From Pseudomonadota bacterium (GTDB taxonomy: Bacteria > Pseudomonadota > Gammaproteobacteria > Burkholderiales > Rhodocyclaceae): a stretch of 64,000 bases of DNA. The DNA lies in contig JAGTRS010000007.1 in the NCBI GenBank assembly GCA_018262195.1, positions 1 to 64,000 of the forward strand, read 5' to 3'. Below, one piece after another: positions 39,124 through 49,300 of the stretch (position 1 is the first letter of the stretch; each line of letters opens with the position of its first letter). Under the pieces are notes generated by a model that saw only the letters and a program-made list of their open reading frames with translations, had not been told where the DNA came from and made no database searches. Position numbers and translations under genes: made by a program.

Positions 39124-42105
39124 ATGACCATGAACAGCATCCTAGACCTGATTTCCGGCGGTGCCGGCTGGCGCCAGACCGACCGCCTACTGACCGTGAC
39201 CACGCCGGCCGGGCCGGATGCCTTGCTGGCCGAAACGGCCCGTATTGACGAGGCCCTTGGCCCGGTTGCCGAACACGCCGGTTATCGCATCGAACTGACG
39301 TTGCTGACCACCAATGCCGAGCAATCCCTGACGGCCTTGCTCGGCCAACCAGCCCGTCTTGATCTGCAAACCTCAGCCTCGCGCACCGCGCTGCGCCCCT
39401 TCCACGGTCACATCACGCAAGTCACTCGCCTTGGCGCCAACGGTGGCTTTGCCCGCTACCAACTGATCCTCGAACCCTGGCTCGCTTTCCTGGGCTACAA
39501 CCAGGACAACTACCTCTTCCAGGACAAGAGCGTCATCGAAATCATCGATGAACTACTCGGCGACTGGAAAACCCAAGGCAAGCTTGCTCCAGACTGGCGC
39601 TGGAATCTGGCTGACACCACCGCCTACCCCAAGCGCGGCATGACCGTGCAATACCGCGAAACCGATCTCGCCTTCCTCAAACGCCTCCTGGCCGAAGAAG
39701 GCCTCTTCTGCTGGTTCGAACACAAGGCTGATGCCGGGGAAGCATTGGGTAGCCACACCCTGATCATCGCCGACCACAACGGCGCCTTCACGGACAACGC
39801 CCAATCCCGCATTCGTTTTACCCAGGCCGGCGCCACGCTGGCCGAAGACTCCCTCGACCGCTGGCACGGCCTGCGCCAGCTCGACACTGTTGAAACCAAC
39901 GCCAGCAGCTGGGACTACCGCAGCCTCTCGACCCGCCCGCAAGGTGCGCGCAGCAGCATCGACAGCGGCAGCCTCCCCAAGACCGTGGCTTGGCACGACC
40001 CCGGCCAATACGCCTGGCAGAACAGCGCCCACGGCGAACGCATGCTTGGCAACCAGCGCCAGGCCATCGACGCCCGCCTGAAACAATTCGACGGTCAAGG
40101 CACCGTGCGCAGCGCCGCTCCCGGCACCACTTTCACGCTGGCCGACCATCCTGAACACGATCTGGATGCCCCGGAACAACGCAAGTTCCTGATCACTGCC
40201 ATCCGCCACGAAGCACGTAACAATCTGTCCGAATCCGTCAATGGCGAACAGGGCAGGGGGCAGGGTTACGAAAACGTCGACCTCTACCGCAACCAGATCA
40301 CCGCCATCCGCGCCAGCATCCCCTGGCGCCCGCTCAGCGCCGACAGCCACGGTCGCCACATTCACCCGCGCCCGACCATCAACGGCACGCTGACCGCCGT
40401 CGTCATCGGCGCCGGCCAGCCCACCCACACCGACCGTGACGGTCGCGTCCGTGTCCAGTTCCCCTGGCAACGTGGCGCCCAATCCGCCAGTCGCAGCGAA
40501 CACCCCACCGGTGCGGACAACGGCCCGGCCAGCGACACCCTCGGCGTCTGGCTGCGCGTCATGACCCCGGTCGCCGGGGCCAACTGGGGCGGCCACATGA
40601 CCCCGCGCCCCGGCCAGGAAGTCCTCGTCGCCTTCCAGAACGGCAACATCGACCGCCCCATCATCATCGGCACCGTCTACAACGGCAGCGGCCAGACCGA
40701 CGCTCAAGGCAACCAGCAAGCCGGCAGCACCCTGCAAGCCAGTGCCAATGCCCCAGCCTTCTTCGCCGGCAAGGAAGCCGAATCCCACACCCACAACGCC
40801 AGCCTCTCCGGCCTAAAAAGCCAGCAGCTCAATGCCAGCAAAACCGGGCAGGGCGGCTACAACCAACTCGTCTTCGACGACACCCCCGGCGAAAGCCGTA
40901 TCGAAGCCGCCACCACCGAGTACCAGAGTGCCCTTCAACTCGGCCACCTCAAACAACAAACCGACAACGCTCGCCAAACCGACCGCGGCCACGGTGCCGA
41001 ACTGGCTACCCAGGCCAGCCTCGCCCTACGCGCCGGCAACGGCCTGCTGATCAGCGCCGACATCCGGCCCAACGCCAGCAGCACCCACCTCGACAGCCGC
41101 GAACCCATCGCCCAGACCCAGGACGCCCAAAGCCTGACGCAAAGCCTGGCCGACGTCGCCGCCAAACAAAACGCCACCCTCAAAGGCGACCCCCAACCCG
41201 ACAAACTCCCGGCGATTGAAGCCTGGCAACACGCCGAAACTGTCCTCAGCGCCACCGCCAGCCAGAATGCCGGACAGACCACCAGCGGCGACATCAAAGC
41301 CACCCTCGGTGGCACCGGCATCGTCCCCGCCTGGTCCGAACCGCGCATCCAATACAGCGCCCCGGCCGGCATCGCCCAACTCACCCCGCAAAACCACATC
41401 CTGGCTGCCGGCAAAAACCTCAGCATCGCCACCGGCCAAGACACCAACCTGATTGCCCAAGGCAACCACAGCCTCGCCGTCAAGGATGGCATTGCCCTGT
41501 TCACCGTCGGCAAAGCCAACGGCAAGAACAAACCCAATGCCGAAACCGGCATCCACCTCCACGCCGCCAGCGGGCAAGTCAGCCTGCAAAGCCAGAGCGG
41601 CAAAACCACGGCAGCGGCCGACAAGAAAGTGACCATTGCCAGCTCCACCGGCAAGCTCACCGCCAGCGCCAAGCAACACATTCTCGCTACGGCCCAGGGG
41701 GCTTACCTGAAGATCGAAGGCGGGAATATTCAGCTGCATGCGCCGGGTAAGGTGGAGTTGAAGGCGAGTCAGAAGAATTTGATGGGGCCGAAGAGCGCTG
41801 CAGTGGAGTTGCCGAGTTCTCCGGCTGCAGGCGAACTGAATTTGATTCAGAACGGTGCAACTGAACGTTCAACCTACAGTCAGCGCGTCAACGTCGCGGG
41901 ATTGATTGGCGGCGATCCTGAAAGTGGCTCGTTGTACGCAGCAATGCCTTACGAGGCATACAACGAACAAGGACAAAAAATCGCAGCCGGACAATTGAGT
42001 GCGGACGGATCAACTGGCGCCATTTCAACTTCAAAGCCGGAAAAAGTAAAAGTCGTCATAAGCCAAGGCGACTGGCTCTTCTTCCAGGATGTAAACCACC
42101 TCTGA
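39124..42105 (+). CDS. tssI: Type VI spike protein VgrG (copy 2)
   Basis: A 993-residue VgrG with the gp27-like region, OB domain (WLRVMTPVAGANWGG, RPGQEVLVAFQNGNIDRP in part) and DUF2345 needle. A C-terminal domain of about 90 residues (NVAGLIGG, YEAYNEQGQKI, AGQLSADGSTGAI) is transthyretin-like and probably docks the effector encoded 13 bp downstream. Residues 40-130 are almost the same as the broken copy at 44703-44888. Codons in 39.3-41.7 kb are markedly C-ending compared with neighbours. ATG 39124 and ATG 39130 are both possible starts. Neither has a clear ribosome site. Confidence 0.94.
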   Translation: MTMNSILDLISGGAGWRQTDRLLTVTTPAGPDALLAETARIDEALGPVAEHAGYRIELTLLTTNAEQSLTALLGQPARLDLQTSASRTALRPFHGHITQVTRLGANGGFARYQLILEPWLAFLGYNQDNYLFQDKSVIEIIDELLGDWKTQGKLAPDWRWNLADTTAYPKRGMTVQYRETDLAFLKRLLAEEGLFCWFEHKADAGEALGSHTLIIADHNGAFTDNAQSRIRFTQAGATLAEDSLDRWHGLRQLDTVETNASSWDYRSLSTRPQGARSSIDSGSLPKTVAWHDPGQYAWQNSAHGERMLGNQRQAIDARLKQFDGQGTVRSAAPGTTFTLADHPEHDLDAPEQRKFLITAIRHEARNNLSESVNGEQGRGQGYENVDLYRNQITAIRASIPWRPLSADSHGRHIHPRPTINGTLTAVVIGAGQPTHTDRDGRVRVQFPWQRGAQSASRSEHPTGADNGPASDTLGVWLRVMTPVAGANWGGHMTPRPGQEVLVAFQNGNIDRPIIIGTVYNGSGQTDAQGNQQAGSTLQASANAPAFFAGKEAESHTHNASLSGLKSQQLNASKTGQGGYNQLVFDDTPGESRIEAATTEYQSALQLGHLKQQTDNARQTDRGHGAELATQASLALRAGNGLLISADIRPNASSTHLDSREPIAQTQDAQSLTQSLADVAAKQNATLKGDPQPDKLPAIEAWQHAETVLSATASQNAGQTTSGDIKATLGGTGIVPAWSEPRIQYSAPAGIAQLTPQNHILAAGKNLSIATGQDTNLIAQGNHSLAVKDGIALFTVGKANGKNKPNAETGIHLHAASGQVSLQSQSGKTTAAADKKVTIASSTGKLTASAKQHILATAQGAYLKIEGGNIQLHAPGKVELKASQKNLMGPKSAAVELPSSPAAGELNLIQNGATERSTYSQRVNVAGLIGGDPESGSLYAAMPYEAYNEQGQKIAAGQLSADGSTGAISTSKPEKVKVVISQGDWLFFQDVNHL

Positions 42106-42118
42106 GCGACAACCAGCC

Positions 42119-44149
42119 ATGAATGCACAGACCGATACGGCCTTGCTCGATGATGATCAAGAATCTGCCGCGACTGAGCCGGAGCAGAAAAGCAACACGA
42201 CCAAGGATGACGCCGACGAGCAAAACGCCACAAAACCAGCGCTCGACGTCAACTTCATTGCCTTGGATGGATCGCCCATTGCGAAAATGGGTGTTGCCGT
42301 GCGCTGGGAGGGCGGAGAGCTGCTCGCCCGCACCGATGCTGATGGCGCCATTCCTCCCGTCGAAGCACCTCCCGGAAAAACACTGAGCATCGCCGTCCAG
42401 CGCTTTGACGGAAGCTACAAAAAAATAGGCGAATGTTGCATGCCATCGAGTGATGGCGTTTTGACAGCGGTTAGCCCCAATATCGTTGTTGAGACAACGA
42501 CAGAAAAGCACGAAGGAAAGTCGGGTAATGCGGAGGAAAGAATCCCGAAACCAGAGCAGGGTGATCTTGGTGATCTGAGCGTTGCATCGAAAGAATCCGG
42601 GCCATCTGACGCAGGGCAAGCAACTGGTGACGCGGAAACGAGAGGCACCGAAACGGCCAACCCTGCACCTGCCAACAACGATAACCAAGGCCAACCGCCT
42701 AAGCCCTCCCCCAAACCCAAAGCACAACCCAAGGCGCCTGAAACCAAGGCCAAGCAACAAGCCGACAAACCGCCGCAACACATTTCAGGCAAGGCAGAAG
42801 TCAAACCCAAACTGGAAAAAGGGCGTGACGAAAACGGCAACCCACTGGCTGTGATTACGCAGAAAGCGGTTGACTGGTGGAATAGCTGGCGCATGCCGAC
42901 GTTCAACCTGTGGGGAACGTCGGCGTCCTCAGCAAAGGGTGGCACCGTGCCGGCCACGCCGGTCAAGGTCGATGCCGAGATGGTGAAAAAGGTAGAGGCA
43001 TTGCTGGCGTTTGCGCGGGAGCAGACGGAGTACCTCTATACGGAAGGGACTGCCGGGGTGCTGGCCTCGATGGGGAAGGGGACCTTCAATCACAAAAAAG
43101 GGGAAAAGGAGTCGGATAAATCTCGTGGCCTCTGCTATACCTACGTCAAAGTAGCGCTGACCCGCGCCAAGATCATAGATGGCGTGCTGGCTGCCCAAAA
43201 AGCCAGCACCGCGCAAACTGATGCCGAGCATTACGCCATGCAGCTATCCGCCAGCAAAGCCGGGCCGGCCTTGATTGCCAAGGGGTTCAAGGATGTCACG
43301 GGAGAGGTGCCCGATGCGCGTTGGGCGGCGGCAGGCGATGTGATCGTCTACGCGTGGTCGGATACCGCTTGGGAGCAGCGCAAGAAAAAAGACCAGAAAA
43401 CCCCAAATCACGGGCATATCGACATTCGGGACTATGATTTTTATATTAGCGATTTCATTCCGAAGGCAAAACATCCGACCTGGGCGGGTTACATCAATCT
43501 CCGTATCTATCGCAAGGTCTTCGACCCCTTGCCTATTCAGCGCATCCGCGCCTTCCTACGCTGCATTCGCGAGTTTGAATGCCAGGCCGAAAAGGATGAC
43601 AAGAAGCGTTACCAGATGCTGAATACGCCGCTACCATCTGGCGATCGCCGTTTCTCTAGCTACAAGACGCATCCCTGGGTTGGGCTGCCAATCACGGATA
43701 AAGTATCAACATCTGCAGGCGCATATCAAATTAAATTGAAGACTTGGGGGGAGATATTCGAGAAAGGTTTGATTGACAACAGCGGCGACAAATTTAGCCC
43801 AGCGATTCAGGATCGAATTGCCGTGATGAAACTTGAGGATCGGGGTGTGTTGCACCTGATACGTACTGGGCGCATCAAGGAAGCCTTGGAATTCAAAGGG
43901 CCAAATGGAGAACTCGCATTGCTGAGTGAGTGGACAAGCCTTCCCGGAGGCAAGGAAAATGCACATCGGCTGACCGGCGATAAAAAACCAATGGATATGG
44001 CGTATCTTCAAACGCTGTTTGACCAATACCTGAACGAAGAGAGGCAAAGGGATGAGTTTTCTAAAAAATGTTTATGGGCTGCTAGCACTATCGATAGCCG
44101 GCATGGCTTGGTCGGCCGATATGCTGACACCGGAGCAAAAGGAAGTTAA
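42119..44149 (+). CDS. Dual peptidoglycan-hydrolase effector: amidase-like plus lambda-lysozyme domain
   Basis: A 676-residue cargo of VgrG-2. Residues 42-125 form a transthyretin-like sandwich (DVNFIALDGSPIAKMGV, RTDADGAI). Residues 130-235 are a Pro/Lys/Ala-rich linker. Residues about 285-465 form a papain-like (CHAP/NlpC) amidase domain with GLCYTYVKVAL (Cys339) and NHGHIDIRDY (His431 or His433). Residues 473-640 resemble the phage lambda R lytic transglycosylase (GH104): RIRAFLRCIREFECQ (Glu487 at the catalytic position), TSAGAYQI, KFSPAIQDRIAV, DRGVLHLI and WTSLPGG. Together these cut both the peptide and the glycan of peptidoglycan, like Aeromonas TseP. The last 36 residues lie outside any domain and overlap the immunity gene by 98 bp. 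Confidence 0.82.
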   Translation: MNAQTDTALLDDDQESAATEPEQKSNTTKDDADEQNATKPALDVNFIALDGSPIAKMGVAVRWEGGELLARTDADGAIPPVEAPPGKTLSIAVQRFDGSYKKIGECCMPSSDGVLTAVSPNIVVETTTEKHEGKSGNAEERIPKPEQGDLGDLSVASKESGPSDAGQATGDAETRGTETANPAPANNDNQGQPPKPSPKPKAQPKAPETKAKQQADKPPQHISGKAEVKPKLEKGRDENGNPLAVITQKAVDWWNSWRMPTFNLWGTSASSAKGGTVPATPVKVDAEMVKKVEALLAFAREQTEYLYTEGTAGVLASMGKGTFNHKKGEKESDKSRGLCYTYVKVALTRAKIIDGVLAAQKASTAQTDAEHYAMQLSASKAGPALIAKGFKDVTGEVPDARWAAAGDVIVYAWSDTAWEQRKKKDQKTPNHGHIDIRDYDFYISDFIPKAKHPTWAGYINLRIYRKVFDPLPIQRIRAFLRCIREFECQAEKDDKKRYQMLNTPLPSGDRRFSSYKTHPWVGLPITDKVSTSAGAYQIKLKTWGEIFEKGLIDNSGDKFSPAIQDRIAVMKLEDRGVLHLIRTGRIKEALEFKGPNGELALLSEWTSLPGGKENAHRLTGDKKPMDMAYLQTLFDQYLNEERQRDEFSKKCLWAASTIDSRHGLVGRYADTGAKGS

Positions 44150-44702
44150 GCAGTTTATTGAAAAGATGTATTCATATGATCCAGATACGTTCGAGTTTGG
44201 GGAGTTTTCTAAAAAGGACGGCAGTCCATTTCCTAGAAATCGTGTCCCAAGTAAAGTGGGTAAATATCAGCCACCAAAAAAATGTGCGCTGCTTAGCGAA
44301 TTTTTTGAAAGCGCAATCATCGAAAAAAAGGAAATACGGAGTGGTTTGGTTGGTTGTGAAGCACCGGATCGCTACCCATTTCTAAGTGACGACAATCGTT
44401 CATCGGTTACTCGATACGAAGAGATCCCCGCTCCCTACATCAAACCACCCGTTGTCTCTGGAAACCGCGCCAAAGTCGAAGTCTTCCCTGCCGGAAACAA
44501 AACAATCTCAAACCCGCCGAGTTTTGACCTAGGCCGCAACCTCTATTTCCTGACCAAATTCGAAAACGGTTGGCGCATCACGAACGTCATGATTCATACG
44601 AAATGGCCAGATCTGGATGACGGAACACACAACTGCTATTTCTCGCTTGCAAAACCAGCCAATGACGAGGAGAAAAAGGAGTTTCCTAAGCATTGCCGCT
44701 GA
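44052..44702 (+). CDS. Candidate periplasmic immunity protein for the dual hydrolase
   Basis: A 216-residue protein with a clear signal peptide (MSFLKNVYGLLALSIAGMAWSA, cut after WSA), so it acts in the periplasm where the paired effector would attack. Otherwise it is unrecognised. The mature part is rich in Lys, Glu and Asn, with Cys at CALLSEF, GLVGCEA, HNCYF and the C-terminal KHCR, probably disulfides. It begins inside the effector gene in another frame, with a good AGAGGCAAAGGG ribosome site. Base composition is clearly more AT-rich than the neighbours, a usual sign of exchangeable immunity genes. Function is inferred from position and export. Confidence 0.65.
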   Translation: MSFLKNVYGLLALSIAGMAWSADMLTPEQKEVKQFIEKMYSYDPDTFEFGEFSKKDGSPFPRNRVPSKVGKYQPPKKCALLSEFFESAIIEKKEIRSGLVGCEAPDRYPFLSDDNRSSVTRYEEIPAPYIKPPVVSGNRAKVEVFPAGNKTISNPPSFDLGRNLYFLTKFENGWRITNVMIHTKWPDLDDGTHNCYFSLAKPANDEEKKEFPKHCR

Positions 44703-44888
44703 TGGCCAACCGGCCCGGCTGGATCTGCAAACCTTTGCCTCGCGCACGGTGCTGCGCCCCTTTCACGGCCACATCACGCAAGTCACCCGTCTTGGTGCCA
44801 ACGGGGGCTTTGCCCGCTACCAACTGACCCTCGAACCCTGGCCCGCCTTCCTTGGTCACAACCAGGACAACTACCTCTTCCAGGACAA
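44703..44888 (+). pseudogene. Remnant of a second vgrG 5' region
   Basis: About 185 bases that begin at the immunity stop codon match VgrG-2 codons at 39346-39530 (about nine bases in ten by eye). The translation reads GQPARLDLQTFASRTVLRPF, then TRLGANGGFARYQLTLEPW and NQDNYLFQD. It stops matching after CAGGACAA and runs into a terminator. It has no start or continuation, so it is a dead fragment, most likely left by recombination that exchanged the effector module. Confidence 0.85.
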
Positions 44889-44897
44889 TGGAAACAA

Positions 44898-44926
44898 AAA
44901 ACCCAAAGCATCAAGCTTTGGGTTTT
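44898..44926. terminator. Bidirectional terminator between the T6SS and efflux operons
   Basis: AAAACCCAAAGC (44898-44909) pairs exactly with GCTTTGGGTTTT (44915-44926) around ATCAA. The A-rich left arm and T-rich right arm serve both strands, ending block C and the oppositely oriented efflux operon. Confidence 0.85.
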
Positions 44927-44965
44927 GTCCTTCTGATGCAGCTAATTCCAGTTATCAACGAGCCA

Positions 44966-46393
44966 TCAAGATTGCCCGTCTGATTTCCACCCGCCACCCA
45001 GCGCCTTGAACAGATCGATGGATGCGCCCAGCCTGGCTTGGCGCATGGTGATCATTGTTGTTACAGCATCGTTGTGGGTACGCTGGGCGTCGAGTACTTC
45101 GAGGTAGCCGGCGTGGCCTGCTTCGTAGCGCAGGCGGGAAACGTCGAGCGCCTTGCGGGCACTGTCTACACGAATGTTTTGGGCGGTTTCGGCTTCGCCG
45201 TCTTCGCGCAGGCTGACCAGGGCATCCCGGACTTCCTTGTAGGCGGTTTGCAGGGAGTTTTGCCAGGCGATCAGGGATTGCTGGTTGAGGGCCTTGGCCT
45301 GATCGACGCGGGCTGAGGTGCGGCCGAAGTCGAGGATGGGCATCAGCGCACTGAGGCCAAGCGACCAGGTGCCCGAGCCGGCGCTGAAAAGGTCAGACAG
45401 GACCTTACTCTCGCTGCCGACGCTGCCGGTCAGCGTGAATTTCGGGAAGTAACCTGCCTTGGCGATACCGATACCAGCATTGGTGGCGATCAGCTCGGCT
45501 TCGGCTTGGCGGACGTCGGGGCGGCCTTCGATCAGGTCCGAGGGCAGGCCGGCCGGTGGGAGTGGCGGCATTGGCAGTTGCCGCAGGTCGCCGGCCGCGA
45601 GCTTGAGTTCCGGGTTGCCGGTCAGTAGCGCCAGATGGTGTTCTGCCAGGGCACGCTGCCGGCGTTGTTCGGCGATCTGAACCTGTGCGGCGGCGAGCGC
45701 CCCTTCGGCCTGATAGCCATCGAGCGGCGAAACCAGGCCGGCATCGACGCGGGTTTTCACCAGTTTCAGGCTGTCTTCGCGGCTCTTCAGCGTTTCACTG
45801 GTGAGGGCGAGTTGTGCATCGTAGGCCCGCAAGGCCAGGTAGTTGCTGGCAACCAGGCCAGCCACCGTAATCCGGATGGAGTCGCGGGAATACTGGCTGG
45901 CCAGCAGGGTGGCGCGGGCTGATTCGTTGGCGCGGCGGATGCGGCCCCAGACATCGAGTTCGAACGATGTGCTGAGACCGGCGCTGCGGGCATGGCGAAT
46001 AGCCGGTTGGGAAGCGACATAAGTAGCCGTCTTGGTGCTTGCCTTGGTATTGCTGATTCCGGCCGAACCATCGATTTGCGGGAAGAAGGAGGCACCGGCT
46101 TCGCGGGCGACGGCTTCGGCCTGTTCGACGCGAGCGATGGCCTGGCGAAGGCTGGCGTTGTTGTTCAGCGCCTGATCGACCAGGTCGTTCAGGGTGGCGT
46201 CGTTGAACAGCGTCCACCAGCGCGGATCAATCGCCGGGTTGGGCGCAATCGCGACGCTCTCCGCCGGCTTGGCTTCGCCGAAGAGGCTGGGCAGCAAGGC
46301 CGATGGGCGCAGGTAGTCAGGGCCGATGGCGCAGCCGCTCAGGGCGAAAACCAGCGCCAGCGGCGTCAGACGGTAAAAGGCGGGGGAAATCAT
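44966..46393 (-). CDS. RND efflux outer-membrane factor (OprM/NodT family)
   Basis: A 475-residue TolC-like outer-membrane lipoprotein. The lipobox is LSGC in LALVFALSGCAIGPDY. The duplicated OEP repeats follow, with NNASLRQAIARVEQAEAV and the family block GRPDVRQAEAELIATNAGIGIAKAGYFP (in part). It starts with GGAGGA upstream and overlaps the acrB-like stop as ATGA. It is the third gene of the efflux operon. Confidence 0.94.
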   Translation of the reverse strand: MISPAFYRLTPLALVFALSGCAIGPDYLRPSALLPSLFGEAKPAESVAIAPNPAIDPRWWTLFNDATLNDLVDQALNNNASLRQAIARVEQAEAVAREAGASFFPQIDGSAGISNTKASTKTATYVASQPAIRHARSAGLSTSFELDVWGRIRRANESARATLLASQYSRDSIRITVAGLVASNYLALRAYDAQLALTSETLKSREDSLKLVKTRVDAGLVSPLDGYQAEGALAAAQVQIAEQRRQRALAEHHLALLTGNPELKLAAGDLRQLPMPPLPPAGLPSDLIEGRPDVRQAEAELIATNAGIGIAKAGYFPKFTLTGSVGSESKVLSDLFSAGSGTWSLGLSALMPILDFGRTSARVDQAKALNQQSLIAWQNSLQTAYKEVRDALVSLREDGEAETAQNIRVDSARKALDVSRLRYEAGHAGYLEVLDAQRTHNDAVTTMITMRQARLGASIDLFKALGGGWKSDGQS

Positions 46394-49300
46394 GCGTGTT
46401 CCTCCTCGTTGTTATCGAGGTGCGTAGGGTCAATCTGCTTGCCGCGTTCCAGCCACTTGAAGAAGAGGGGGATGAACAGCGTAGCAATGAAGGTGGCAGC
46501 CAGCATGCCGCCGAAGACGCCAGTACCCATCGACTGGCGGGCCGCGGCGCCGGCGCCGGTGGCCTTGACCAGCGGGAAGACGCCGAGCACGAAGGCCAGC
46601 GAAGTCATGATGATCGGGCGCAGACGCAGGCGGGCGGCCTCGATAGCTGCATCAGCGGCACTCATGCCCTCGGCGTACTTCTGGGCGGCAAATTCGACGA
46701 TAAGAATGGCGTTTTTCGAGGCCAATCCGATCAGCACGACGAGACCGATCTGGAAGTAGATGTCGTTCGGCATGCCGCGTAGCCAGATCGCGGTCAGGGC
46801 CCCCATCAACGCGAAGGGCACCGCCATCACGACGGCGACAGGCAACGACCACTTTTCGTACTGGGCAGCAAGGATCAGGAAAACCATGATGATGGCGAAC
46901 CCGAAGGCCTGCAGGGAAGAACCGGAGCTGCGCTTTTCCTGGAAGGCCTGGCCGGTCCAGGCAATGCCATAACCAGTGGGCAGGGTTTCCGCGGCCACAT
47001 GTTCGACAATCTTGATTGCATCGCCGGAGCTGATACCCGGCTTGCTATCGCCCATCACCTTGGCCGCGATGAAACCGTTGAAGCGCTCCACCTGCTCTGG
47101 GCCGACGACGTTCTTTACCTTGCTGACTGCCGACAGCGGAATCATCGCGTTGGTCGTTGCGCTGCGCACATAGACCTTGCCGATGTCGTCCGCCTTCATG
47201 CGGTAGTTGGCTTCAGCCTGCAGTTGCACGCGATAGACGCGGCCCGCCTTGTTGAAGTCATTGACGTAGAGCGCACCCATCGTGCTTTGCAGCGTCGAGT
47301 AGATGTCGGCAATGGGAATGCCCAATGCCAATGCTTTTTGCTCATCGACTTCGACGAACAGCTGCGGCACGGTCGGGCGGAAGAAGGTCGAGATCCGGGT
47401 GAATTCCGGATGCGTCTTCAGCGCTTCCATGAAGGTCTGGGTAATGTCGTTGAGCTTGCGGGCATCGCCGTCGACGCGGTTCTGCACATAGACCTCGAAA
47501 CCGCCGGCCGAACCCAAGCCCATGATCGGCGGAGGATTGAACACCAGGCCCATGCCGTCCGGCTGCATCATGCCCATGCCCATGAACTTGCCGGCAAGAT
47601 CCTGCGCCTTGCCTTGCCGCTCGGACCAGTCCTTGAGCGGAATGAACATGGTGCCGGCATTTGGCTTGTTGCCGCCGCCGATCAGGTCGAAGCCGGAAAC
47701 GATGAAGGTGTGCTTGACGGCCTCATCCTTGGCGATCATCTGGCGCATGCCTTCGCCGGTCTTTTCAGTGCGCTTCAGGGTTGCGCCGTCCGGCAACATC
47801 AGGGCGGAGATCAGGTAACCCTGGTCTTCTGCAGGCACGAAACTGCCCGGGATAACGCGGAAGAAGAGCAAGGTGGCGCCAATCACTGCCAGGAACACCA
47901 GCGAGCCGACGATGCCATGCTTCATCGTAAAGCCGACGGCGCGGGTGTAGTTGCCGGTCAGGCGTTCGAACATCCGGTTGAACGGGGCGAACAGCTTGTT
48001 CTCGGTATGCTGGGCCTTGAGCAGCAGGGCGCAGAGGGCTGGTGTCAGGGTCAGGGCGACGACGCCGGAGAGCACGACCGCGACCGCCACCGTCACGGCG
48101 AACTGCTTGTAGAGCTGGCCAGCAATGCCGCCAAGGAAGGCAACCGGGATAAACACGGCACACAGCACCAGCACGATGGCGATCAGCGCCCCGGTGACCT
48201 GCTGCATGGCCTTGATCGCCGCTGCTTTGGGCGACAGCTTTTCTTCGGCCATCAGGCGTTCGACGTTTTCGAGCACAACGATGGCGTCGTCCACGACGAT
48301 ACCGATCGCCAGCACCATCGCGAACAAGGTCAGCGTGTTGATTGAAAAACCGAACAGCCACAGGCCGGCAAAGGTGCCGATCAATGAAATCGGCACGGCA
48401 ACCATCGGGATCAGTGTGGCGCGCCAGCTTTGCAGGAACAGGAAGACGACAGCCAGCACCAGGATCATTGCTTCGATCAGGGTCTTGACCACTTCATTGA
48501 TCGAGGCCGAGACGAAACGAGTGGTGTCGAACGGAATGACGTAATCCATTGCTTCCGGGAACTTGCCCTTCAGCTCGACCATCTTGGCCTTGACCAGATC
48601 AGCAACTTCCAGCGCATTGGCTCCAGTCTGCAGGAAAACGCCCATGGCGATGGTTGGCTGACCATCGAGTGTCACGCGCTGGTCGTAACTATAGGCGCCG
48701 AGTTCGATGCGGGCGATGTCCTTCAGACGCAAAACGCCGCCCGGGCCGCTGGCACGGATGACGATGTTGCCGAATTCCTCTTCGCTGAGCAGGCGGCCCT
48801 TGGCCGTCACGGTGTAGACCAGCTGCTGGTCGTTCGGAGCCGGTTCCTGGCCGATCTTGCCGGCTGCATTCTGGGCATTCTGCGCCGTGATGGCACCCGC
48901 AACTTCTGTCGTCGTCAGGCCAAGCTGGGCCATGCGGTCCGGCTTCAGCCAGACACGCATCGAGTAATCCTGGGCGCCGAAAATGGTGACGTCGCCCACG
49001 CCCTTGACCCGCTTCAACTCGTCAACGATGTTCAGGCTGGCGTAGTTGGACAGGTAAAGCGTGTTGTACTTGCCGCCTTCCGACTTCAGGGCGACAACCT
49101 GAAGAATGTCGTTGGAGCGTTTCTGGACGATCACGCCATTGCGTCGAACGGCTTCCGGCAGGCGCGGTTCGGCCGCCTTGACCCGGTTGTTGACGTTGAC
49201 CGAAGCCATGTCGACATTGGTGCCGACTTCAAAGGTGGCCGTGATGGTCACCGCGCCATTGGCACTGGCCGACGACGTGAAGTACAGCATGTTCTCGACG

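Noticed and set aside
44617-45009. 130-codon frame covering the vgrG fragment
   Set aside because: It joins the end of the immunity gene in another frame, the dead vgrG piece and the terminator. It has no proper start.
46999-48345. 448-codon frame antisense to the RND pump gene, with further long ones at 48430-50502
   Set aside because: Composition is that of a shadow frame (very rich in His, Asp, Gln, Arg), and the AcrB and AcrA proteins cover the same bases.
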